The position numbers and the translations under genes are program-made. 26,970 nucleotides of DNA from JBNKFQ01 sp050289385 (GTDB lineage Bacteria > Pseudomonadota > Gammaproteobacteria > Pseudomonadales > Porticoccaceae): contig JBNKFQ010000178.1 in NCBI GenBank assembly GCA_050289385.1, positions 1 through 26,970 of the forward strand, written 5' to 3'. Below the pieces are notes generated by a model. That model searched no databases and was not told where the DNA came from. It worked only from the letters and a program-made list of their open reading frames with translations. Positions 15,378 through 23,536 of the stretch are shown one piece after another. Position 1 is the first letter of the stretch. Each line of letters begins with the position of its first letter.

Positions 15378-16472
15378 TTACACCTGGTCGTAGTCCACCA
15401 CCACCTTTTTACTAATGGGGTGGGATTGGCAGGTCAGAATATACCCATTGTCGATTTCGTATTGCTCCAGGCCATGGGTAAGGTCCATTTCCACTTCACC
15501 TTCCAGCAGGCGAGCCCTGCAAGTGGCACAGACGCCTCCCTTGCATGAGAATGGCAGATCAACACCGCTGTCAATACCGGCGTCGAGAATGTTTTCGCCA
15601 TCGGCGCTCAATTCGAAATTGATGCGTCGCCCGCCCGAAACAAGGGTGACTTCGCTGACCAGGCTGGCAAATTTTTTGGCTCGTTGGTGGTGTTTTTGTA
15701 CCGCCGCGCTGGCATCCTCGGCAGACGCGCCAAACAGTTCGTAATGAATATTGGCTTCGTCAATGCCTTCGCCGCGCAAACCGCGAGAAACTTCGGAAAT
15801 CATCGCTTCGGGGCCACACAAAAAGAATTCGTCAAAATCCCTGATTGTTATTAACCCTTTTGCCTGTAATTCGCCACCTTTCTTGTTGTTGATACGGCCA
15901 TGCAAAACTTCGGCTTCATGTTGCTCGCGGCTGAGAATATTGATCCATTGAAAGCGATCCATATAAGCATTTTTTACATCAGACAGCTCTTCGCGAAACA
16001 TAATGGTGCGAGTGCTCTGGTTGCCAAAAATCAGCGTTACAAAACTCTTGGGTTCGGTTTTTAGCACGGTTTTAATAATGGAAAGTATGGGTGTAATACC
16101 GGAACCAGCGGCAATACACATATAATTTTTGGCATTGTCAGGATTGAGTTGTGTATAAAAATTTCCCTGAGGTGGCATCACTTCTATTGTGTCACCGGCC
16201 TTTAATTCGCCGTTTGCGAAGGTGGAAAATATACCGCCATCAATTTTTTTAATGCCTATGCATAATCGTGGTTCACCGACGGCTGAGCAGATTGAATAAG
16301 AGCGTCGTATTTCCTTACCGTTGATGTTGGTTTTTAACGTGAGGTATTGTCCCTGAATAAATCGGAATGTTTCACTCAACTCGGAAGGGATATCAAAAAC
16401 CACCTGCACGGCGGAATCTGTTTCTGGTACAACAGCTGCTATGTTAAGTGAGTAGAAATTGGTGTTCGTCAT
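15378..16472 (-). CDS. paaE: Phenylacetyl-CoA epoxidase reductase subunit
   Basis: The 364-residue iron-sulfur flavoprotein passes electrons from NADPH to the PaaA di-iron centre of the phenylacetyl-CoA 1,2-epoxidase. Domain order is that of PaaE: an FAD-binding barrel with RRSYS (56-60), an NAD(P)-binding domain with AAGSGITPILS and FLCGPEAMI, then a C-terminal plant-type 2Fe-2S ferredoxin with Cys310, Cys315, Cys318 (SCKGGVCATC) and Cys348 (LTCQSHP). Length fits the family (about 355-360). It is the last gene of the paaABCDE cluster, 43 bases after paaD, in the usual gene order. Confidence 0.96.
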   Translation of the reverse strand: MTNTNFYSLNIAAVVPETDSAVQVVFDIPSELSETFRFIQGQYLTLKTNINGKEIRRSYSICSAVGEPRLCIGIKKIDGGIFSTFANGELKAGDTIEVMPPQGNFYTQLNPDNAKNYMCIAAGSGITPILSIIKTVLKTEPKSFVTLIFGNQSTRTIMFREELSDVKNAYMDRFQWINILSREQHEAEVLHGRINNKKGGELQAKGLITIRDFDEFFLCGPEAMISEVSRGLRGEGIDEANIHYELFGASAEDASAAVQKHHQRAKKFASLVSEVTLVSGGRRINFELSADGENILDAGIDSGVDLPFSCKGGVCATCRARLLEGEVEMDLTHGLEQYEIDNGYILTCQSHPISKKVVVDYDQV

Positions 16473-16515
16473 AATTTGCTCGAGTGTATTTTAATTGGCA
16501 GCCTGCTGGCCGTCG

Positions 16516-17061
16516 TCACAAACATTTAAAATAATCAAAAGGTTCGTGGCAGTCATTGCACTGATAAAGTGCCTTGCAAGCTGTGGAGCCAAACTCGCTG
16601 ACCTTGCGGGTATTGCGAGATGCACATTTGGGACAGGGTATAACCGGCTCATCGCCAAGAGAGCTGTGTTTGTCTGCGGACTTTTCCTGCGGTGGCGCGA
16701 TACCGTATTTCTGCAGCTTGTGTCGCCCCTCGGAGCTAAGCCAGTCCGTTGTCCAGGCAGGCGCCAGTTGTGTGCGAATTTCGAAGTTGCTGTGGCCGGC
16801 TTCAGTCATCACCTTGCTTATGTCTTCAGTCATTGCTGTCATCGCCGGACAACCGGAATAGGTGGGTGTAATGGTAATCACCACTTTGTTGCCTTTCCTT
16901 TCTACATTTCTGAGTACACCCAGGTCCCACAATGAAAGCACGGGTATTTCGGGGTCTGTCACTTGGTCCAGCTGATTCCATATGTCTGCCACCGCCGGGT
17001 CAGCGCGGCGTTGATCACGGTCAATCTGGTCGGCACTGACAGTTGGAATACGATCCATCAT
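16516..17061 (-). CDS. paaD: Phenylacetate degradation protein PaaD (epoxidase assembly factor)
   Basis: The 181-residue protein has an N-terminal MIP18/DUF59-type domain (DPEIPVLSLWDLGVL at about 36-50, TPTYSGCPAM at about 66-74) and a C-terminal zinc ribbon with CPKC (143-146) and CNDC (168-171). DUF59 proteins act in iron-sulfur cluster assembly; PaaD is required for an active PaaABCE complex, probably to mature the PaaE cluster. The start codon lies 5 bases after the paaC stop, so translation is probably coupled. The N-terminus includes an acidic/arginine-rich stretch longer than in E. coli PaaD. Confidence 0.94.
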   Translation of the reverse strand: MMDRIPTVSADQIDRDQRRADPAVADIWNQLDQVTDPEIPVLSLWDLGVLRNVERKGNKVVITITPTYSGCPAMTAMTEDISKVMTEAGHSNFEIRTQLAPAWTTDWLSSEGRHKLQKYGIAPPQEKSADKHSSLGDEPVIPCPKCASRNTRKVSEFGSTACKALYQCNDCHEPFDYFKCL

Positions 17062-17066
17062 ATTGC

Positions 17067-17834
17067 TTACCAGGTGTTGCCCGGGTAGGCCCGTTGTAGA
17101 AATTGCAGCTCTGTCAGCAAGTGGCCCAAATGTTCGGTGTGAAAACCGGTACGGCCACCGCGAATGGCGATGTCTTGACTTGGCAGAGTCAGGGTAGCTT
17201 CGGCTGTGACATCGCCAATCAGCTGTCGCCAGTCACTATGCAATGTCGCTCGGTCGACCGCGATGTTTGCATCGGCCAGTTGCTGTTCCAACTCGTCCAT
17301 ATCAAACATCTCGGTGACATAATCCCACAGCTCATCAATGGCGTTTTGCGTGCGTTGGTGGCTTTCTTCGGTGCCGTCGCCCAAGCGCAGCATCCAGTCG
17401 CGACTGCGACGCAAGTGGTAACGGGATTCCTTGATGGCTTTTCCGGCAATGGCAGCCAGTTCCGGGTTTGTCGATTTTTGCAATTCGGTAAAGAACAGCA
17501 CGTTAAACGCATCGACAAAAAATTGTCGCACGGTGGTAAAAGCGAAATCACCTCTGGGTAACTCGTTGATCAGCAGGTTGCGGTATTCCCGGCAATCGCG
17601 CAAATAAGCGATGTCGTCTTCGGTCCGTCCCTTGCCTTCCAGTTCGGCGGCCCAGGTGTAAAACATGCGTGCGCGCCCTATAAAGTCGAGTGCGACATTG
17701 ATGGTTGCGATATCTTCTTCCAGAAATGGTCCGTTGCTGCACCACTCGGACAGGCGATGGCCAAGCATCAGCGAATCATCGCCAAGGCGAATGGCGTAAT
17801 CGACGATAGCTTGTTTGTTTGTTTTGTTGCTCAT
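17067..17834 (-). CDS. paaC: Phenylacetyl-CoA epoxidase structural subunit PaaC
   Basis: The 255-residue ferritin-like helical protein partners PaaA in the epoxidase core and lacks the catalytic role. Recognisable PaaC segments: YAIRLGDDSLMLGHRLSEWC near the N-terminus, ALDFIGRARMFYTWAAELEGKGRTEDDIAYLRD, AFTTVRQFFVDAFN, ESRYHLRRSRDWMLRLGDGTEESHQR and the C-terminal GGRTGFHTEHLGHLLTELQFLQR. The length matches the family (about 250). It lies 39 bases after paaB, a spacer with a small TCGAAT/ATTCGA inverted repeat (17848-17871). Confidence 0.96.
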   Translation of the reverse strand: MSNKTNKQAIVDYAIRLGDDSLMLGHRLSEWCSNGPFLEEDIATINVALDFIGRARMFYTWAAELEGKGRTEDDIAYLRDCREYRNLLINELPRGDFAFTTVRQFFVDAFNVLFFTELQKSTNPELAAIAGKAIKESRYHLRRSRDWMLRLGDGTEESHQRTQNAIDELWDYVTEMFDMDELEQQLADANIAVDRATLHSDWRQLIGDVTAEATLTLPSQDIAIRGGRTGFHTEHLGHLLTELQFLQRAYPGNTW

Positions 17835-17873
17835 GGTTTGTCTCTTTTCGAATGCCGCTGTCGGGATTCGAGA

Positions 17874-18161
17874 TCACATATTCTTGACTTCATCCGGTAG
17901 TACGTAATGCGTAGCGTGCCGATAGGGTTTGTCGTCCATCGGATCGTAAAAACTTTCGCGGTCGCTTTCTTGCGAGGCCACGATATCGCTGGATTTTACT
18001 ACCCAGATACTGACGCCTTCGGAGCGGCGAGTGTAAACATCGCGAGCGTATTCCAGCGCCTGCTGATGGTCTTCGGCGTGCAGGCTGCCGCAGTGTGTGT
18101 GGTCCAGTCCACGCCTGGAGCGCACAAAAACTTCGAACAGTGGCATATTTTTCTGGCTCAT
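17874..18161 (-). CDS. paaB: Phenylacetyl-CoA epoxidase small subunit PaaB
   Basis: The 95-residue protein bridges PaaAC units in the epoxidase complex. It matches PaaB over its whole length: PLFEVFVRSRRGLDHTHCGSL, DHQQALEYARDVYTRR, GVSIWVVKSSDI and FYDPMDDKPYRHATHY. A ribosome site (GAGG) sits about 8 bases before the ATG. Position between paaA and paaC is standard. Confidence 0.96.
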   Translation of the reverse strand: MSQKNMPLFEVFVRSRRGLDHTHCGSLHAEDHQQALEYARDVYTRRSEGVSIWVVKSSDIVASQESDRESFYDPMDDKPYRHATHYVLPDEVKNM

Positions 18162-18196
18162 TTATAAACCTCGTATATTGGAATATGCAATTACTT

Positions 18197-19171
18197 TCAC
18201 GCCGCTTGTTCGGAGCGTGCCCGTTTTTTTGCATCCCCATTTTTTGCATCATAGGCGCGCACGGCTTCGCGCACCCACTCACCGTCTGCGTCAGCTTTTT
18301 TGTGGTGGGCCAGGCGCTGGCGGTTACAAGGACCATTGCCCTGAATAACGTTAAAGAACTCTTGCCAGTTCAGTTCGCCAAAATCGTAATGGCCTCTCTC
18401 TTCATTCCATTTGATATCGGGGCCAGGCATTTCCAGACCAAGTACCTCGATTTGCGGAACCGTCTGGTCGACAAACGCCTGGCGCAGTTCGTCATTGGTT
18501 TTGCGTTTGATTTTCCATTTCAGGGACTGGGCAGAGTTGGGGGACTCGGCATCAGAAGGGCCAAACATCATCAGCGATGGTTCCCAAAAACGGTTGAGGG
18601 CATCTTGCGCCATCGCTTTTTGTTCCGGTGAACCTTTCGCGAGAGTCAGCATGATTTCGTAACCCTGGCGCTGGTGAAAACTTTCTTCCTTACAGATGCG
18701 GATCATGCTTCTGGAGTAGGGGCCATAAGACGTGCGTTGTAATGCTACCTGGTTAACGATGGCTGCACCGTCGACCAGCCAGCCTATAGCGCCGATATCA
18801 GCCCACGACAGGGTCGGGTAGTTGAAAATTGAAGAGTATTTGGCTTTACCCTCGTGCAGTGCCTGTACCAGCTCTTCGCGAGTCGTGCCAAGGGTTTCGG
18901 CCGCACTGTACAGGTAGAGGCCGTGGCCGGCTTCGTCCTGCACTTTGGCCAGCAATACCGCCTTGCGGCGCAGGCTGGGAGCGCGGGTTATCCAGTTGCC
19001 CTCGGGCTGCATACCAATAACTTCCGAGTGGGCGTGCTGGGACATCTGGCGCAGTACGGTTTTACGGTACTTTTCCGGCATCCAGTCTTTCGGTTCGATT
19101 TTCTGTTCTGCGTCAATCCGGGCCTGGAATTCGCGTTCCAGTTGCTCCAGATCATTATGGGGTTCATTCAT
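18197..19171 (-). CDS. paaA: Phenylacetyl-CoA epoxidase catalytic subunit PaaA
   Basis: The 324-residue di-iron oxygenase subunit epoxidises the ring of phenylacetyl-CoA. Iron-ligand motifs are visible: Glu50 in HAHSEVIGMQPEGNW, Glu80/His83 in KVQDEAGHGLY, and the EESFHQRQG block with Glu163/His166. The C-terminal part contains the PaaA signature FGPSDAESPNSAQSLKWKIKRKTNDELRQAFVDQ. Length is normal (E. coli PaaA is 309). It is the first gene of paaABCDE, transcribed from the promoter at 19228-19256 with a leader of roughly 50 bases. The C-terminal tail (AKNGDAKKRARSEQAA) is a lysine/arginine-rich extension. Confidence 0.97.
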   Translation of the reverse strand: MNEPHNDLEQLEREFQARIDAEQKIEPKDWMPEKYRKTVLRQMSQHAHSEVIGMQPEGNWITRAPSLRRKAVLLAKVQDEAGHGLYLYSAAETLGTTREELVQALHEGKAKYSSIFNYPTLSWADIGAIGWLVDGAAIVNQVALQRTSYGPYSRSMIRICKEESFHQRQGYEIMLTLAKGSPEQKAMAQDALNRFWEPSLMMFGPSDAESPNSAQSLKWKIKRKTNDELRQAFVDQTVPQIEVLGLEMPGPDIKWNEERGHYDFGELNWQEFFNVIQGNGPCNRQRLAHHKKADADGEWVREAVRAYDAKNGDAKKRARSEQAA

Positions 19172-19226
19172 TGTGGTTTGCTCATCGTTGTCGCGTTGAG
19201 GGTTGCCTGATTTGAATATTGACTTT

Positions 19227-19269
19227 AATGATACAAAATAGTTCTTTTTTTGGCAAATATTGTATCATT
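19227..19269 (-). promoter_or_regulatory. paa operon promoter with paired inverted operator-like arms
   Basis: On the minus strand TTGCCA (19256-19251), a 17-base spacer and TATCAT (19233-19228) form a good sigma-70 promoter for paaA. AATGATACAA at 19227-19236 and its perfect inverse TTGTATCATT at 19260-19269 bracket it: one arm covers the -10 and the other lies just upstream of the -35. Centres are 33 bp apart, about three helical turns. This suggests a repressor binding both sides. Known paa regulators (PaaX, PaaR) also bind palindromes at paa promoters, but no regulator gene is in the window and I cannot assign the site to one. Confidence 0.65.
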
Positions 19270-19371
19270 TGGTGGAGCAGCATATTTCAAGGGCGAGGTA
19301 ATAGCTGTTTATTTATAATCTGGCAAATCATGCGGGTTTGACATCGGTTAAAAAGGGCAAGGAGATACAGG

Positions 19372-19911
19372 ATGCGTAATTTGATAGTGACAGGCATGTT
19401 ATTGGCACTGAGTGTTTCGGCCAGTGCCGGGGACGAGGGCTTCTATGTGGGCGCCGAATTTCTGTCGGCGGACAGTGAATTGAATGATGGTGCTCAAGAT
19501 CATAATGACAGAGACAACGGTTGGGCGCTGATGCTCGGCTATGACATGAATGCCAACTTTGCCGTTGAGCTGTCGGCGGTGGATTACGGCACGGCGCACT
19601 TGCCAGTGGTTGTTGATGGTGGTGGAAGTTTTGAGAGCGATGGTTTTTCGCTGGCTGCGCTGGGAAAATATCCGCTGGGCAATGCTACCGTTTATGGCAA
19701 GTTGGGCCTGTTGCGTTGGGACAGTGAGCAGAGCCTGGGTACTATTGCGGGTGTCGTTCGCCGTTCGGATAGCGGCAATTCGCTGCTCGCCGGTGTCGGG
19801 CTGGCGTATTCGCTAATGGACAATCTGAATGTTCATGTGGATTACCAGATGACAGAAGTTGCCGACAACGATGTCGATGTTGTGTCGCTGGGTTTTCGCT
19901 TTCGATTTTAA
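19372..19911 (+). CDS. Small outer-membrane beta-barrel protein
   Basis: The 179-residue protein has a signal peptide (MRNLIVTGMLLALSVSASA, cut before GDEG). Alternating strands typical of an 8-strand barrel follow (GFYVGAEFLSADSE, NGWALMLGYDMNANFAVELSAVDYG, ATVYGKLGLLRW, SLLAGVGLAYSLMDNLNVHVDYQM), ending in the aromatic terminal signature VSLGFRFRF. This is the OmpA-like/opacity-protein transmembrane fold (OMP_b-brl class) without a peptidoglycan-binding domain. AAGGAG (19359-19364) precedes the ATG at 7-base spacing. A TATAAT at 19314-19319 may be its -10, but no good -35 is seen. It stands alone, divergent from paaA and convergent with the export operon. Function unknown. Confidence 0.85.
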   Translation: MRNLIVTGMLLALSVSASAGDEGFYVGAEFLSADSELNDGAQDHNDRDNGWALMLGYDMNANFAVELSAVDYGTAHLPVVVDGGGSFESDGFSLAALGKYPLGNATVYGKLGLLRWDSEQSLGTIAGVVRRSDSGNSLLAGVGLAYSLMDNLNVHVDYQMTEVADNDVDVVSLGFRFRF

Positions 19912-19950
19912 TTCAAATAACGTTAAATAAATTTATGGCTTGATGTTTCT

Positions 19951-21186
19951 TTACTCGTACCGCAAGGCATCAATCGGCTCCAGCCGGGATGCCTTCAGGG
20001 CAGGGTAATAGCCAAAAAATATTCCGATCACCGCCGAAAACGCAATGCTGAGCACCACCACTTCCGGCACAATAATGCCGCCGTAACCAATTTGGTATTC
20101 GTTGCCGAGATATACAAAACCGTAGGCAATAAAGATGCCGATAGCGCCACCCAGTCCACAGAGAGTAATCGACTCCACCAGAAATTGTCGCAAAATATCA
20201 CCGGGCCGTGCACCTACTGCCATGCGCAGACCGATCTCGCGAGTGCGCTCGGTTACCGATACCAGCATGATGTTCATAATACCGATGCCACCTACTACCA
20301 GACTGACCGATGCCACCCAGGCCAACAAGGTATTGAAAAGCTCCATGGTTTCGGCACGGGTGCTGATCATCTCGGAAATATTGCGAATAAAAAACGGATT
20401 TTCAGCATCTGGTGGTGTACGCATGCGTTGACGCAACAAACTGACAATCTCATTTTCTATAGCGTCCATATCCTGACCGTCAAAAGCGCTGACCTGGATA
20501 AAGCGCACCGACTTTGGATTGGCAGCATCGATACCGGTAATTCGACGGCGCACGGTTTTCAATGGCAGATAAATCGCATCGTCCTGATCGCGGCCACGCA
20601 TATCCTGGCCTTTGGGTGCCAACACTCCGATTACTGTTGCATTAAAATTTGTGACTCGAATTGATTGACCCAGTGGGTCGCTGGCGCCAAACAGTTCACG
20701 CCGCACCGTATCACCAATCAGCACTGCTTTGCCGCCGCTGCGAATTTCCTGAGCACTAAAATCGCGCCCCGATGCCAGTTCCCAATTGCGTGCTTTCAGA
20801 TAACGATTGTCGATGCCACTGATATCTGTCGACCAATTCAAATTACCGTAAACCAGTTGCCCGTTTGCCGACAGTACCGGTGCCGCACTTTCCACTCCCG
20901 GCACTTGCTGCTCAATCAGCGTGGCATCGTCTTCCTCGATATTCATCACCGATCCGGCGGCGGTACGGGCGCCACTGGAGCGATGAAAGGCACCCATAAT
21001 AAAAAACAGGTTGCCACCCAAAGACTTGATTTGCTCATCGACTTGCTGCCGAGCACCAGCGCCCATAGCGACCATAATTATCACTGCCGATACGCCGATA
21101 ATAATACCCAACATGGTAAGAAAGCTGCGCAGTTTGTTAACTCGCAAAGCGGTAAGAGCTGTTTTGATCAACAGGCCTAATCGCAC
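19951..21186 (-). CDS. MacB-type ABC transporter permease
   Basis: The 411-residue inner-membrane permease has the four-helix MacB/FtsX layout. The first helix is near the N-terminus (SFLTMLGIIIGVSAVIIMVAMG), followed by a large periplasmic domain (about residues 45-285, MacB_PCD type). Three C-terminal helices follow (LLAWVASVSLVVGGIGIMNIMLV, then GLGGAIGIFIAYGFVYLG and VVVLSIAFSAVIGIFFGYYPALKAS), closing with LEPIDALRYE. The conserved cytoplasmic coupling stretch SVTERTREIGLRMAVGAR is present. Its start overlaps the ATPase gene by 10 bases. In E. coli MacB these two parts are one protein; here they are separate. Together with the upstream adaptor it should form a tripartite pump that works from the periplasm with a TolC-like channel encoded elsewhere. 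Confidence 0.92.
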   Translation of the reverse strand: MRLGLLIKTALTALRVNKLRSFLTMLGIIIGVSAVIIMVAMGAGARQQVDEQIKSLGGNLFFIMGAFHRSSGARTAAGSVMNIEEDDATLIEQQVPGVESAAPVLSANGQLVYGNLNWSTDISGIDNRYLKARNWELASGRDFSAQEIRSGGKAVLIGDTVRRELFGASDPLGQSIRVTNFNATVIGVLAPKGQDMRGRDQDDAIYLPLKTVRRRITGIDAANPKSVRFIQVSAFDGQDMDAIENEIVSLLRQRMRTPPDAENPFFIRNISEMISTRAETMELFNTLLAWVASVSLVVGGIGIMNIMLVSVTERTREIGLRMAVGARPGDILRQFLVESITLCGLGGAIGIFIAYGFVYLGNEYQIGYGGIIVPEVVVLSIAFSAVIGIFFGYYPALKASRLEPIDALRYE

Positions 21187-21911
21187 GATGCTTCCCGAGT
21201 ATTGCCGACGGGTTCGTGGTTGATAGTGTCGCTGATTAGTTGTCCTTCGCGAAACATTAACTGGCGTTTGGCGTAATTGGCGATTTCCTCTTCGTGTGTT
21301 ACCAGAATGATGGTTTTCCCCTGGCGGTTGAGTTCCTGAAACAAAGCCATAACCTCATTGCCCGTCTGCGTATCCAGGGCTCCGGTGGGTTCGTCTGCCA
21401 GAATCAATACCGGTTGATTGACCAGTGCACGGGCGATGGCAACTCGCTGCTGCTGACCGCCAGACAGCTGCGCCGGGTGGTTGTTCAGTTTGTCGGACAG
21501 GCCCACCTGCTCCAGACAATCCAGTGCCCGTTGCCGCCACTCCTCTTCCGGCACATCACTGTACAACAGGGGTAGCATGACATTGTCTACGGTTGATGTG
21601 CGTGGCAGCAGGTTGAATTGCTGAAAAACAAAGCCGATGTTCCGGTTGCGAATATTGGCCAGATCGTTTCTGGAGCGAGCGGAGATTTCAATGTTGTCAA
21701 GCAAAATGCAGCCTTCCGTGATTGTGTCGAGACAACCGAGCAGATTCATTAATGTCGACTTGCCGGAACCGGACGGACCCATCACTGCGACAAATTCCCC
21801 GCGCTCAATGTCCAGATCTATACCCTGCAGAGCCCACAGCAAATCTTCACCCATGGTGTAGGCTTTTTTGGCATTGCGAACAGAGATCAATGGTCGGTTC
21901 ATGGTATTCAT
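21177..21911 (-). CDS. MacB/LolD-type ABC transporter ATPase
   Basis: The 244-residue ATPase is complete: Walker A GPSGSGKST (45-53), Q-loop FVFQQFNLLPRTS, signature LSGGQQQRVAIARAL (148-162), Walker B LILADEPTGALD and the switch His205 in LVTHEEEIA. It energises the overlapping permease. The start at 21911 lies 6 bases after the adaptor stop codon, so the adaptor, ATPase and permease form one operon. A second ATG three codons later is possible. The LolD/MacB/FtsE-like family is certain; the cargo (peptide, macrolide, lipid or other) cannot be told. Confidence 0.94.
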   Translation of the reverse strand: MNTMNRPLISVRNAKKAYTMGEDLLWALQGIDLDIERGEFVAVMGPSGSGKSTLMNLLGCLDTITEGCILLDNIEISARSRNDLANIRNRNIGFVFQQFNLLPRTSTVDNVMLPLLYSDVPEEEWRQRALDCLEQVGLSDKLNNHPAQLSGGQQQRVAIARALVNQPVLILADEPTGALDTQTGNEVMALFQELNRQGKTIILVTHEEEIANYAKRQLMFREGQLISDTINHEPVGNTREASCD

Positions 21912-21917
21912 CGCGAT

Positions 21918-23402
21918 TCAGGGTTGCTTGCGTTGAGCACGCACGATGACCGGGTCGCCATTTTTGAGTTGGTCGCTGATCAATTCGGTGTACTCTGAGT
22001 CCGCTAAACCGATTCGTACCCGCACAGCTTGTGGTTCTCCGTCTTTTAAAACCCACACGGTAGCTGACTTGTAGTCGTTGCCACCAGTGCGAAATTGTTG
22101 AGACTGCTCCTGAAATTTTGCGAATTGTTCATCGCTGAGTATGGATTTTAGCCGATTGTCCAGTCGTTGCCTGGCGGCCTGCATCTGCTGCCGGCGCACG
22201 AAGCTGAAAGTGGGAGTCTGGCCAGGTGTGTTGTTTTCTGGTGGTTGCATTTCCTTGATCATGTCGTTAAATGCTTCCTGAAATTCTCGCGCCTGCGATT
22301 CACTGAGTTGCAAGGACTCTTTTAATTTGGCCATGCGCGCTTCCATTGCCGCTGTCATGCCACCACCGCGACTGTTATCAGAACTGTTTTCAGCGCTATC
22401 GGCAGGTCGAAATCGAAGTGCAGAATTGGCAACTCGCAGTACGTCACTTTTTTGGCCAACAGTGAGATCGACATTAGCCGTCATGCCTGGCAGCAAAACC
22501 TCATCTTCATTGCGCACCGAGATAATGACTTTATAGGTAACCACATTGTTGGTTACCGTAGAGGCCTTGCGCACTTGGGAAACCTGGCCGTTGAATTTGC
22601 GGTCAGGAAACGCATCCACTGTGAAGCGTGCAGTCTGACTTTGTTGAACACGACCAATGTCTGCTTCGTCAATATCGGCTTCGATCTGCATTTGTGAGAG
22701 ATCTTGAGCGATTTTGAACAACGTTGGCGCCGAGAAATTGGCGGCTACGGTTTGTCCAATATTTACCGAACGGTCGATCACGACGCCGTCCACTGGTGAG
22801 CGAATATAGGTGCGTTGCAAGTCAAGTTTTACCTGTTCATGTTGCGCTTCTACCTGCCGCAAATTGGCTTCGCTGGAATTTAACTGGGCTTTGGCAACAT
22901 CAATATCCGCTTCAGTCACTCGCAATTTGGTTTCGGCCTGTTGAAAAGCGGATTCGCTGACAAGTTTTTTATCAAACAGAGTTTTTTGTCGCTCAAACTC
23001 CTGTCTGGTCAGTTGCAGTTCGGTTTGCTGTTTTTTGAGGCTGGCCTGACTTTGTGCCAGTGACGCTTTTGCTGTGGCAATATTGGCTTCTGCTTGTTTG
23101 AGACGTTGGCGGATTGTGTTGTCGTTAATGCGGGCGATAACCTGATCTTTTTTCACTTCGTCGTTAAAGTCGGCGTAGAGTTCCGATATTAACCCGGACA
23201 CTTCTGATCCGACCTCTACAGTAACCACTGGCGAAATAGTGCCCGACGCATTAACCACGCTTTCTATTGTGCCGGTCGATAATGCCTGAGTCTGGTATAC
23301 CAGTTCGCCAGCCGCCTCGTCGTGGACAGGTGCCAGCAAGTACCAGGCAAGGGCAACTACAGCAACGGCAATGAGCAGAGTTTTTGTTTTGAGTTTGCGC
23401 AT
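21918..23402 (-). CDS. MacA-type periplasmic adaptor (membrane fusion protein) with extra LTxxQ-like segment
   Basis: The 494-residue adaptor links the inner-membrane pump to an outer-membrane channel. An N-terminal membrane anchor (KTKTLLIAVAVVALAWYLLA) is followed by the barrel-sandwich start (VEVGSEVSGLISELYADFNDEVKKDQ) and a long helical hairpin (about 95-195). The second sandwich half follows (RSPVDGVVIDRSVNIGQTV) and then the beta-barrel (QMQIEADIDEADIGRV to LPGMTANVDLTVG). At about residues 333-443 an insertion interrupts the usual path: helical and charged, it contains LSESQ (366-370) and LSDEQ (422-426), close to the LTxxQ motif of Spy/CpxP proteins. The membrane-proximal domain then resumes (SATVWVLKDGEPQAVRVRIGL). 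E. coli MacA has about 371 residues, so the insertion accounts for the extra length. First gene of the export operon. Confidence 0.92.
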   Translation of the reverse strand: MRKLKTKTLLIAVAVVALAWYLLAPVHDEAAGELVYQTQALSTGTIESVVNASGTISPVVTVEVGSEVSGLISELYADFNDEVKKDQVIARINDNTIRQRLKQAEANIATAKASLAQSQASLKKQQTELQLTRQEFERQKTLFDKKLVSESAFQQAETKLRVTEADIDVAKAQLNSSEANLRQVEAQHEQVKLDLQRTYIRSPVDGVVIDRSVNIGQTVAANFSAPTLFKIAQDLSQMQIEADIDEADIGRVQQSQTARFTVDAFPDRKFNGQVSQVRKASTVTNNVVTYKVIISVRNEDEVLLPGMTANVDLTVGQKSDVLRVANSALRFRPADSAENSSDNSRGGGMTAAMEARMAKLKESLQLSESQAREFQEAFNDMIKEMQPPENNTPGQTPTFSFVRRQQMQAARQRLDNRLKSILSDEQFAKFQEQSQQFRTGGNDYKSATVWVLKDGEPQAVRVRIGLADSEYTELISDQLKNGDPVIVRAQRKQP

Positions 23403-23536
23403 GGTTTCGCATCCAGTGAGTACAATTTAATCGTACCCACCGGCTGCGATGATTGATAGAGGTTCGAGTGTAAATAAGGTGAAAAAAACGTGATACCGCA
23501 CCGGGATTCTCTTTAAAATATCGCGCCAGCCCCGGT

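Noticed and set aside
23403..23536. Possible terminator after paaJ in the spacer before the export operon
   Set aside because: A T run exists (about 23483-23489 on the minus strand), but only a 6-bp CCGGG-type stem with a long loop precedes it.
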